Origin: Flavobacteriaceae bacterium | GTDB taxonomy: Bacteria; Bacteroidota; Bacteroidia; Flavobacteriales; Flavobacteriaceae | Assembly: GCA_019752245.1 (NCBI GenBank) | Contig: JAIEMH010000156.1 | Span: forward strand, 1-12,053 | Direction of reading: 5' to 3' | DNA: 12,053 nt | In this document: positions 6,797 through 12,053 of the stretch, one piece after another | Layout of the letters: each line of letters starts with the position of its first letter | Position numbering within the stretch: position 1 is the first letter of the stretch | Position numbers and translations under genes: made by a program | The notes under the pieces: model-generated | Told to the model about the DNA's origin: nothing | What the model saw: the letters and a program-made list of their open reading frames with translations, nothing else | Database searches by the model: none

Positions 6797-7180
6797 TTAG
6801 ATTAATTTAAACTTTAATAAAGTATCTTTTTGATTGTAAATTAATAGTAAACAACAAAGAAACGTAATTATTGCCAAAATAAAAAGTGTTCCACCATCGT
6901 TTTTAACTTCAATACCCAAAATAAAAAGGTGCGAAAAAATAGCTCCAGTCATAGTTCCAAGAGCTAAGATTGCACCAAAAAATGTTGTTCTTGGTATTAA
7001 AATTAAAATTGAAGCGATTAATTCTACAACTCCAGAGCCAATTCTACCAAAAGGTTCAATGCCTAATGTGGTAAAAATATATACCGATTCTTCTGCTGCT
7101 GTAAATTTGAAATATAATGTTTGCACTAAAATTACAACTGCTGTGAGCTTTATAATCCAAAGGATAATTGGGTTTTTCAT
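6797..7180 (-). CDS. DoxX-like integral membrane protein
   Basis: A 127-residue protein with four probable membrane helices, near residues 7-24, 47-63, 67-90 and 97-115. The pattern QTLYFKFTAAEESVYIF (20-36), then a short loop LGIEPFGRIGSGVVEL (39-54) leading into helix 2, is characteristic of DoxX/DoxD-like membrane proteins. Those are linked to quinone or thiosulfate metabolism in a few archaea and to redox homeostasis in mycobacteria; most have no known role. It lies 49 bases after the YHS-domain gene with no clear promoter between, so it is probably co-transcribed with it under the upstream Crp/Fnr-type promoter. The family call is fairly secure; the function is not. Confidence 0.78.
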   Translation of the reverse strand: MKNPIILWIIKLTAVVILVQTLYFKFTAAEESVYIFTTLGIEPFGRIGSGVVELIASILILIPRTTFFGAILALGTMTGAIFSHLFILGIEVKNDGGTLFILAIITFLCCLLLIYNQKDTLLKFKLI

Positions 7181-7229
7181 AATAGATTTTAGATTGATAA
7201 ATTGTTGGACTTTTTAAAAATTTGCATTG

Positions 7230-7691
7230 TTAATTAATAAATTTCTTCCAACTAGCATCTGCTTTTTTCTTAAGATTTACCTCATCTTTATTCCAGCTTT
7301 TTAAAGTATTGTTGAAAAAAGCATTGTAGAACAAATACAATTTGTCATCAATTATTTTAAAAGTTGAAGGGTCAATTTCGACTTTTTCGCCAGAACTTCC
7401 CATTGCATAGGCACACCAACCACCATATTGTGGTTCGTATCTAGATGGGTTTTTCAAAAAAGTATCTTTGTTGGCTTGAGTTGAGAACTGATAAACCACT
7501 CCTTCATAAGTTGAAGTGATTGATGATTTTCCTTTCACAGCTTTTTTCTGAGTAAAATAAGCAACCGGATCATAACCTTGAATAGCAACTTTGTTTTCTA
7601 AATTAAATGCAGTTGCCCTTTTAGCTGCAGTTTGAGCGAATGTAGCACTAGTAATTAAAGCAACGAATAGAATGATAAATGATTTTTTCAT
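7230..7691 (-). CDS. Exported YHS-domain protein
   Basis: A 153-residue protein with a clear signal peptide (MKK, hydrophobic 5-17, likely cleaved after Ala19 in SATFAQ), so it acts outside the inner membrane. The mature part is a YHS domain: GYDPVAYFTQKKAVKG (39-54), YEGVVYQFSTQANKDTFLKN (62-81) and PQYGGWCAYAMGSSGEKVEIDP (87-108). The YHS domain is short and found in several metal-handling or redox contexts; the stand-alone exported type is common in Proteobacteria and Bacteroidota without a proven function. Cys93 is the only cysteine of the mature protein and lies in the conserved GGWCAYA motif. The gene has its own -7 element and an inverted repeat upstream, so it is probably regulated by the adjacent Crp/Fnr-family protein. 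Confidence 0.87.
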   Translation of the reverse strand: MKKSFIILFVALITSATFAQTAAKRATAFNLENKVAIQGYDPVAYFTQKKAVKGKSSITSTYEGVVYQFSTQANKDTFLKNPSRYEPQYGGWCAYAMGSSGEKVEIDPSTFKIIDDKLYLFYNAFFNNTLKSWNKDEVNLKKKADASWKKFIN

Positions 7692-7724
7692 GGCACTAAG
7701 ATTTGTTTTTTCATTTTAATAAAA

Positions 7725-7732
7725 CAAAAGTA
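7725..7732 (-). promoter_or_regulatory. -7 promoter element of the YHS-domain gene
   Basis: The minus strand reads TACTTTTG, an exact TAnnTTTG match, 33 bases before the ATG. No TTG is found 19-21 bases further upstream; an inverted repeat centred at 7761.5 occupies that area instead. A missing -33 element with an upstream palindrome suggests an activator-dependent promoter. Transcription would begin at about 7719-7721. Confidence 0.55.
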
Positions 7733-7748
7733 GTGAGCCTTTAAAAAC

Positions 7749-7774
7749 TAAAATGTCAGTTAGTTTACATTTTA
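7749..7774. promoter_or_regulatory. Inverted repeat, candidate Crp/Fnr-family operator
   Basis: TAAAATGT (7749-7756), 10 bases, then ACATTTTA (7767-7774) is a perfect 8+8 bp inverted repeat. Its inner part, TGT-N10-ACA, has the 16-bp geometry of the Crp site TGTGA-N6-TCACA. The centre is about 41 bp upstream of the predicted YHS transcription start, the usual place for a class II Crp/Fnr activator site. It lies just past the stop codon of a Crp/Fnr-family gene. A nested repeat, AAACTA-N10-TAGTTT (7745-7766), overlaps it. Alternatively it is a weak AT-rich terminator for the regulator gene, since GTTTTT follows on the minus strand. Confidence 0.5.
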
Positions 7775-7786
7775 TACTAAATAGTT

Positions 7787-8464
7787 TTACAACTTCTCAA
7801 TATCATCAATAATAATTTCCTTTCGATTATAGTAAATGATATTTTTTTCTTCCAATTCGTTTAATAGTAATGTGGCAGTTTGTCTTGAAGTGCAAATGAT
7901 TTGAGCAATATCTGTTTGAGTTAGATAATTATTTATAGTAATTTTTTTATTCTCTTGAATTCCTTCACGTTGTGCCCAATCTTTCAAAAATGAAATCAAT
8001 CTCGTTTTAGCATCTTTAGAAACTAAGTTAGAATAATTGTTTTTGAAGCGTTTCATTTTTAGTCCAACGAACTTAGTATAAGACAAAGCTAGTGTTGGGT
8101 TTTTTACCAACAAATCTTCAAAATCGGACAATAAAAAACTACAAATAGAAACCTCATCGGTTAAAACTTTGGCATATTCGTTTACAGAATCATCTGCTTC
8201 AAGTGATAATTCGCCAAACAAATCACCTTTTTGAAGGATTTCTTTTATGGTTTCGTTTCCTTCTTCATCGATAGAAACAATTTTGATGTTTCCTTTTTTA
8301 AGTAGAAAAATTCTCGGCACATCCGACGACGAAAAATAAATCACATCGCCTTTATTCGCTTTTTTAAATCCGGTTATGATGCACAACTGCTTGATTTGCG
8401 ACATACTTAATGTCCAAAATAACTTGTGATCGCGCAAGTACCAATATTTTAATTCGTCATACAT
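7787..8464 (-). CDS. Crp/Fnr-family transcriptional regulator
   Basis: A 225-residue regulator with an N-terminal cyclic-nucleotide-binding-type barrel (about 15-120) containing KKGNIKIV (56-63) and GDLFGELSL (80-88). A dimerisation helix (about 122-150) and a C-terminal winged helix-turn-helix follow, with LTQTDIAQIICTSRQTATLL (181-200) and recognition helix SRQTATLLLNELE. The arginine that binds cAMP phosphate in E. coli Crp (in PRAATV) has no equivalent: this part reads NEYAKV. The N-terminal cysteine cluster of Fnr is also absent, so it probably senses neither cAMP nor oxygen by an iron-sulfur cluster. It lies upstream of the YHS and DoxX genes on the same strand, and the palindrome between them is its likely target. 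Its own promoter appears weak. Confidence 0.92.
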   Translation of the reverse strand: MYDELKYWYLRDHKLFWTLSMSQIKQLCIITGFKKANKGDVIYFSSSDVPRIFLLKKGNIKIVSIDEEGNETIKEILQKGDLFGELSLEADDSVNEYAKVLTDEVSICSFLLSDFEDLLVKNPTLALSYTKFVGLKMKRFKNNYSNLVSKDAKTRLISFLKDWAQREGIQENKKITINNYLTQTDIAQIICTSRQTATLLLNELEEKNIIYYNRKEIIIDDIEKL

Positions 8465-8482
8465 AAAGAAGAATTTCTATTG

Positions 8483-8490
8483 TAAAAGTA
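8483..8490 (-). promoter_or_regulatory. Possible -7 element of the Crp/Fnr-family gene
   Basis: The minus strand reads TACTTTTA, one base off TAnnTTTG, 18 bases before the ATG. A TTG lies 21 bases upstream, at the edge of the terminator hairpin. Immediately upstream is a perfect 12-bp palindrome, AAATTCGAATTT (8495-8506), which could be an autoregulatory site or chance. Confidence 0.35.
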
Positions 8491-8504
8491 TTAAAAATTC
8501 GAAT

Positions 8505-8543
8505 TTAAAAACAAAACCCTCTCAGAATAAACTGAAAGGGTTT
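8505..8543 (-). terminator. Intrinsic terminator of the acyl-CoA dehydrogenase gene
   Basis: On the minus strand AAACCCTTTCAG pairs with CTGAGAGGGTTT around a TTTATT loop (stem 8532-8543 with 8514-8525, one mismatch in 12). It is followed by TGTTTTTAAA. It starts 26 bases after the stop codon at 8570. The stem is GC-richer than its surroundings and the T-rich tail lies on the minus-strand side, which sets the orientation. Confidence 0.8.
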
Positions 8544-8569
8544 GAATTTATAATTGTGTAAACTATTTT

Positions 8570-9709
8570 TTACGAAACTAATCCTCGTGAAATTACAATT
8601 CTTTGGATTTCTGAAGTTCCTTCATAAATTTGAGTGATTTTAGAATCACGCATCATACGTTCTACATGGTACTCGGCAACATAACCGTTTCCGCCATGAA
8701 TTTGAACTGCTTCATTAGCTACTTCCAAAGCAATCTCTGAAGCATATAATTTTGCCATTGCTCCTGAATGTGCAATATCTTTACCTTCATCTTTTTCACA
8801 AGCGGCTTTCATTACTAATAATTTAGCTGCAGTAACTTTTACATACATATCAGCTAATTTGAAAGCAATCGCTTGATGGTTGAAAATTTCTTTTCCGAAT
8901 GCTTTTCTTTCTTTAGAATATTTTAAAGCAATTTCATAAGCTCCAGTTGCAATTCCTAATGCTTGTGATGCAATTCCGATTCTTCCGCCGTTTAAAACGT
9001 TCATTGCGAATGAAAAACCAAAACCATCAGCTCCAATTCTATTTTCTTTTGGAACTTTTACATCGGTAAACATTAATGAGTGTGTATCGCTTCCGCGAAT
9101 TCCCATTTTCTTTTCTTTTGGACCAATATCAAATCCTGCCCAACCTTTTTCAACGATAAAAGCATTGATTCCTTTGTGACCTTTTTCAACATCAGTTTGA
9201 GCAATTACTAAATACGTAGATGCTGTTGCACCATTGGTAATCCAGTTTTTTGTTCCATTTAACAAATAGTGATCTCCTTTGTCGATTGCAGTAGTTTTTT
9301 GTGAAGTTGCATCACTTCCAGCTTCTGGTTCAGATAGACAAAAAGCACCAATAACTTCACCTTTTGCAAGTGGCACTAAATATTTCATTTTTTGTTCTTC
9401 GTTGCAATATTTTTCCATTCCAGCGCAAACTAAAGAGTTGTTAACCGACATGATTACTGCAGCCGAAGCATCAACTTTTGCAATTTCAGTCATTGCTAAA
9501 ACATAAGATATACTATCTAAACCCGAACCTCCGTATTTAGGGTCGACCATCATTCCCATAAAACCAAGCTCACCCATCATTTTGACTTGCTCCGTTGGAA
9601 ATTTAGAATGTTCGTCTCTTTCAATAACTCCTGGCAACAATTCGGCTTGAGCAAAATCTCTTGCAGCTTGTTGAATCATTAAATGTTCTTCGGTTAGATT
9701 AAAATCCAT
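8570..9709 (-). CDS. Acyl-CoA dehydrogenase (short-chain/butyryl-CoA type)
   Basis: A 379-residue cytoplasmic FAD enzyme that oxidises acyl-CoA to trans-2-enoyl-CoA in fatty-acid or branched-chain amino-acid breakdown, passing electrons to electron-transfer flavoprotein. Full length for the family. Signature 1 is CLSEPEAGSDATS (124-136), followed by KNWITNG (154-160). Signature 2 lies in QIHGGNGYVAEYHVERMMRD (336-355). The catalytic base is Glu363 in IYEGTSEIQR (361-370), the position used by short- and medium-chain enzymes, which separates it from isovaleryl- and long-chain types. ERKAFGKEI (267-275) is the usual FAD/tetramer loop. It is a single-gene unit with a strong promoter at 9745-9774 and a hairpin terminator after it, divergent from anmK. 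Chain length preference cannot be read from sequence alone. Confidence 0.95.
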   Translation of the reverse strand: MDFNLTEEHLMIQQAARDFAQAELLPGVIERDEHSKFPTEQVKMMGELGFMGMMVDPKYGGSGLDSISYVLAMTEIAKVDASAAVIMSVNNSLVCAGMEKYCNEEQKMKYLVPLAKGEVIGAFCLSEPEAGSDATSQKTTAIDKGDHYLLNGTKNWITNGATASTYLVIAQTDVEKGHKGINAFIVEKGWAGFDIGPKEKKMGIRGSDTHSLMFTDVKVPKENRIGADGFGFSFAMNVLNGGRIGIASQALGIATGAYEIALKYSKERKAFGKEIFNHQAIAFKLADMYVKVTAAKLLVMKAACEKDEGKDIAHSGAMAKLYASEIALEVANEAVQIHGGNGYVAEYHVERMMRDSKITQIYEGTSEIQRIVISRGLVS

Positions 9710-9744
9710 ATTTTTGTGAATTATTTGTTCTTAAATTGAGAGCA

Positions 9745-9774
9745 CAAAAGTAATTATTAAATATTAAATTTCAA
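9745..9774 (-). promoter_or_regulatory. Bacteroidota-type promoter of the acyl-CoA dehydrogenase gene
   Basis: On the minus strand TTG (9772-9774), a 19-base spacer and TACTTTTG (9745-9752) form an exact match to the primary sigma factor consensus TTG-N19-TAnnTTTG. The -7 box is 35 bases before the ATG, implying a leader of about 30 bases. This is the best promoter in the window. Confidence 0.75.
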
Positions 9775-9795
9775 ACGTTTTCGTAATTTTAGCCA

Positions 9796-10860
9796 ATGTT
9801 TAAAGAAACCTACAATGTTATTGGTGTTATGAGTGGTACATCGCTTGATGGAATTGACTTGGCACACATTAATTTCACAATAAAAAACGAGAAATGGTCG
9901 TATGAAATCCTTGAAAACGAAACCGCATCCTATCCTATAGATTGGTTAAACAAATTGAAAGTTGCTGTTGGATTTTCATCAGAAGAATTGACTGAATTAA
10001 ACGACGATTACACCGATTATTTAGGAAACGTAATTAAATCATTTATTGATAAACACAAAATTTTAAATCTTGATGCTGTTTGTTCTCACGGACATACCAT
10101 TTTGCATCAACCACAAAACGGTTTTACTTTACAAATTGGAAATCTTCCTAAAATTGCTGAAATTATTAATCAAAAAGTAGTTTGCAATTTTAGAGTTCAA
10201 GATGTAAAACTTGGCGGTCAAGGCGCGCCTTTAGTACCAATTGGTGATAGAATTTTATTTTCTGAATACGATTATTGTTTAAATTTAGGTGGATTTTCTA
10301 ATGTCTCTTTTGAATCAAATAACAAACGAATTGCTTTTGATATTTCGCCAGTTAATACCGTTTTGAATTTTTACGCCAATAAACTAGGATTGGATTATGA
10401 CGATAAAGGAAAAATCTCAAAAACTGGAAAAGTAAATTTAGAGTTACTAAACGAATTAAATGCATTGGATTATTACAAAAAATCGTTTCCAAAATCACTC
10501 GGATTTGAATTTGTAAAAGAAATTGTGTTGCCATTAATAGAAAACTATTCGATTGCAATTGAAGATAAAATGCACTCGTTTACTGAACATATTGCTTTGC
10601 AAACTTCAGTAGCATTGCCAAACAAAACTGGTAAAATATTAATAACTGGCGGTGGCGCATATAATGATTTCTTAATTGATCGCATGCAATTTCACTTACC
10701 AAATGTTGAAATCATAATTCCGAACGCCAAAACTTTAGAATTTAAAGAAGCATTGATTTTTGCTTTGCTCGGCGTTTTAAGACTAAGAAACGAAATTAAC
10801 GTTTTGAGTAGCGTGACTGGCGCAGAAATGGATCATAGTAGTGGAATAACTTACAAATAA
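9796..10860 (+). CDS. anmK: Anhydro-N-acetylmuramic acid kinase
   Basis: This 354-residue cytoplasmic kinase uses ATP and water to open the 1,6-anhydro ring of anhydro-MurNAc, giving MurNAc 6-phosphate for peptidoglycan recycling. Motifs are GVMSGTSLDGID (10-21), SHGHTILHQP (97-106), VQDVKLGGQGAPLVP (134-148), LNLGGFSN (162-169), the active-site Asp182 in AFDISPVN (180-187) and the nucleotide-binding ITGGGAYND (283-291). The loop reads FDISPVN where many enzymes have FDTGPGN, a variant I expect in this phylum; the catalytic aspartate is kept. The etherase murQ that normally acts next is not in the window. The gene is one of two on the plus strand and is divergent from the acyl-CoA dehydrogenase over an 86-base gap. 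Only a weak -7-like TAATTTTA (9784-9791) lies close to the ATG. Confidence 0.95.
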   Translation: MFKETYNVIGVMSGTSLDGIDLAHINFTIKNEKWSYEILENETASYPIDWLNKLKVAVGFSSEELTELNDDYTDYLGNVIKSFIDKHKILNLDAVCSHGHTILHQPQNGFTLQIGNLPKIAEIINQKVVCNFRVQDVKLGGQGAPLVPIGDRILFSEYDYCLNLGGFSNVSFESNNKRIAFDISPVNTVLNFYANKLGLDYDDKGKISKTGKVNLELLNELNALDYYKKSFPKSLGFEFVKEIVLPLIENYSIAIEDKMHSFTEHIALQTSVALPNKTGKILITGGGAYNDFLIDRMQFHLPNVEIIIPNAKTLEFKEALIFALLGVLRLRNEINVLSSVTGAEMDHSSGITYK

Positions 10861-10882
10861 ATATAAATTTGATTAGAAAAAA

Positions 10883-11719
10883 CTATTCTTTTTTCTTTTC
10901 TTTATTACTATTATCATACATTTTATCCCAAGCTTTCAATGTCATTACAGTGAGTTCATCTGTTTTACAATTCCAAATTGAAACATAATCTTTCGACATT
11001 ACCATATAACTTTCCCATTTCGCGAATTTTTCATAAAGCATCAAAGTACAAATATCTGTAGCTGTGATAAAATCTCCAGTCGATGGTAAATGGGAATGAA
11101 CTCCAGATACTGAATTTTCGGCATATTCAACTGGTAAAAAACTTTTGTGAAGTCTCTTTTTAGAAGTAACATTATTTTTTTCGTCAAAAGTCAATAAATA
11201 ATCATTCCCAAAAATCATTACGCCATTTTTTTTGGGACCTGTTAAAATAAAAACTTTCTTTACACCATTTTCTATAGTTGGAATAATATTCAAATCTGTA
11301 TCTTTATATCTAACAAATAGTGTATCCGAAATTATTTCTTTTTTAGTTTTTTCTCTCAAAACTTTTAAATCAGATTCTAGTGGTGTTAATTCTCTTTCTC
11401 TTGCATCAATATTTGCTTTATCTACATTATACGTAGCGTCAAAACTAATTACACCAAGAGTTTTTGCTTGGTCATCTTTTGAATAAAAAACACATTTAGA
11501 AACACCTTCTTCTGTGTAAGAAAAATAACCTCCAATTCTGCTTCTTTTATCGGCAAATTTTTCCATAAAAAGATCACTTCCATACCACGAAGCCATTTCC
11601 GACCGATAAAGTTTTTTTCCTTCTTCCACAATAGCAGATGTTTCTTTTTCTACTTTTTTGCTTTGAGCGAATGCAAAAGAAAACGCCATTAAAATGACTA
11701 TACCAAACTTGATTCTCAT
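10883..11719 (-). CDS. Exported protein with a JAMM-like HxH motif
   Basis: A 278-residue protein of unknown function with a signal peptide (MRIKFGIVILMAFSFAFAQS, probable cleavage after Ala18). The mature part has no membrane helix. Residues 200-250 contain a segment resembling JAB/JAMM metalloproteases: VHSHLPSTGDFITATD (207-222), in which His208, His210 and Asp222 could be zinc ligands, then a helix (ICTLMLYEKF) and a strand pair (ESYMVMSKDYVSIWN) as in that fold. The spacing to the aspartate is one residue longer than the classical HxHx7SxxD, and the serine position is occupied by Thr219, so activity is uncertain. It is convergent with anmK (22 bases apart) and has its own good promoter. 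I believe similar proteins are widespread in Flavobacteriaceae as hypotheticals. Confidence 0.75.
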   Translation of the reverse strand: MRIKFGIVILMAFSFAFAQSKKVEKETSAIVEEGKKLYRSEMASWYGSDLFMEKFADKRSRIGGYFSYTEEGVSKCVFYSKDDQAKTLGVISFDATYNVDKANIDARERELTPLESDLKVLREKTKKEIISDTLFVRYKDTDLNIIPTIENGVKKVFILTGPKKNGVMIFGNDYLLTFDEKNNVTSKKRLHKSFLPVEYAENSVSGVHSHLPSTGDFITATDICTLMLYEKFAKWESYMVMSKDYVSIWNCKTDELTVMTLKAWDKMYDNSNKEKKKE

Positions 11720-11738
11720 ATTTAACTATTTAGAATCT

Positions 11739-11769
11739 CAAACTTAATAAATTTAGTAGTACCAAACAA
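11739..11769 (-). promoter_or_regulatory. Bacteroidota-type promoter of the exported-protein gene
   Basis: The minus strand has TTG (11767-11769), a 20-base spacer and TAAGTTTG (11739-11746), an exact -7 match 19 bases before the ATG. The leader would be only about 12-16 bases. Confidence 0.6.
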
Positions 11770-11834
11770 TTAAAATCATAAGCAACACTACTATAAATTT
11801 TATCCTATTACAATTCTGAATCTTTTATAAACCT

Positions 11835-11842
11835 TATATTTG
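11835..11842 (+). promoter_or_regulatory. -7 promoter element of the Glu/Leu/Phe/Val dehydrogenase gene
   Basis: The plus strand reads TATATTTG, an exact TAnnTTTG match, 58 bases before the ATG at 11901. There is no clean TTG at -33; only TTCTG near 11814-11818. The divergent 181-base region 11720-11900 thus carries back-to-back promoters for this gene and the exported-protein gene, and otherwise nothing I can identify. Confidence 0.45.
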
Positions 11843-11900
11843 CATCACAAACAGATTAACTAACTAAAAACGAATCTGAAATAAATTCAGATGAAACACA

Positions 11901-12053
11901 ATGAAAGACCTACTTAAAAAATTTGAAAACAAACAACCTGAAATAATTTTCAACTGGAAAGATTCTGAAACCGAAGCCGAAGGGTGGACTGTGATAAATT
12001 CGCTTCGTGGTGGCGCTGCCGGTGGTGGAACGCGCATGCGAAAAGGATTAGAC
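11901..12053 (+). CDS. Glu/Leu/Phe/Val dehydrogenase, N-terminal part (cut by window end)
   Basis: Fifty-one codons run open to the end of the window. The translation starts MKDLLKKFENKQPEIIFNW and contains INSLRGGAAGGGTRM (32-46), the substrate-side glycine-rich motif at the start of the Glu/Leu/Phe/Val dehydrogenase dimerisation domain. Such enzymes carry out reversible NAD(P)-dependent oxidative deamination of an amino acid. Whether this is a glutamate or a branched-chain amino-acid enzyme needs the missing part, including the nucleotide-binding domain. An alternative ATG at 11891 is in another frame and leads nowhere. Because only about an eighth of a typical protein is visible, the family is reasonably sure but the substrate is open. 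Confidence 0.8.
   Translation, partial: MKDLLKKFENKQPEIIFNWKDSETEAEGWTVINSLRGGAAGGGTRMRKGLD

Noticed and set aside
9784..9791. TAATTTTA as the -7 element of anmK
   Set aside because: It ends in A in place of G, has no TTG upstream, and lies only 4 bases before the ATG, which would require a leaderless transcript; too weak to call.
10875..10896. AGAAAAAA/TTTTTTCT inverted repeat between anmK and the exported-protein gene as a bidirectional terminator
   Set aside because: Stem is almost all A-T and overlaps lysine/glutamate codons at the end of the minus-strand gene; such repeats are expected by chance here.
11891..11900. Upstream ATG for the Glu/Leu/Phe/Val dehydrogenase
   Set aside because: It is in a different frame from the conserved GGAAGGGTRM motif, which is read only from 11901.

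Overview
The window reads as chromosomal DNA of a low-GC member of the Bacteroidota, most likely Flavobacteriaceae (Flavobacterium-like). The reasons are the AT-rich composition, the lack of Shine-Dalgarno sequences in front of the genes, several good matches to the Bacteroidota promoter (TTG, 19-21 bases, TAnnTTTG), and protein types typical of the group. It holds 16 protein genes, 14 on the minus strand. I see no rRNA, tRNA, CRISPR array, insertion sequence or phage block.

Read in the direction of minus-strand transcription, the right end has a divergent pair. One member is an exported protein with a JAMM-like HxH motif (10883-11719, minus). The other is the first 51 codons of a Glu/Leu/Phe/Val dehydrogenase (from 11901, plus), cut by the window edge. 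Next comes another divergent pair: anhydro-N-acetylmuramic acid kinase anmK (9796-10860, plus) and an acyl-CoA dehydrogenase (8570-9709, minus). The dehydrogenase has a textbook Bacteroidota promoter and a clear hairpin terminator.

The middle (7787-8464 down to 3895) begins with a Crp/Fnr-family regulator. It is followed by an exported YHS-domain protein and a DoxX-like membrane protein. Between the regulator and the YHS gene lies a perfect 8+8 bp inverted repeat with Crp-site geometry, about 41 bp upstream of the predicted start of transcription. Then comes a very tight run: DinB-like protein, TANGO2/NRDE-family protein, membrane-anchored ATP-grasp ligase and LysE-like six-helix membrane protein. 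Their junctions are a 13-bp overlap, a direct stop-start abutment (TAA then TTG) and a 1-bp overlap (TAATG). A probable hydrolase, a ligase and an exporter made together is the best candidate here for an undescribed pathway.

The left part (3818 down to 127) has a short-chain dehydrogenase (GTG start), a Bro-N/antirepressor-like protein, a SprT-like metalloprotease, a small membrane protein carrying a cytochrome-oxidase-like HDTYY motif, and mannose-1-phosphate guanylyltransferase. The last four are spaced 0, 2 and 15 bases apart and look like one transcription unit. That unit mixes DNA-related functions with GDP-mannose supply for surface polysaccharide.
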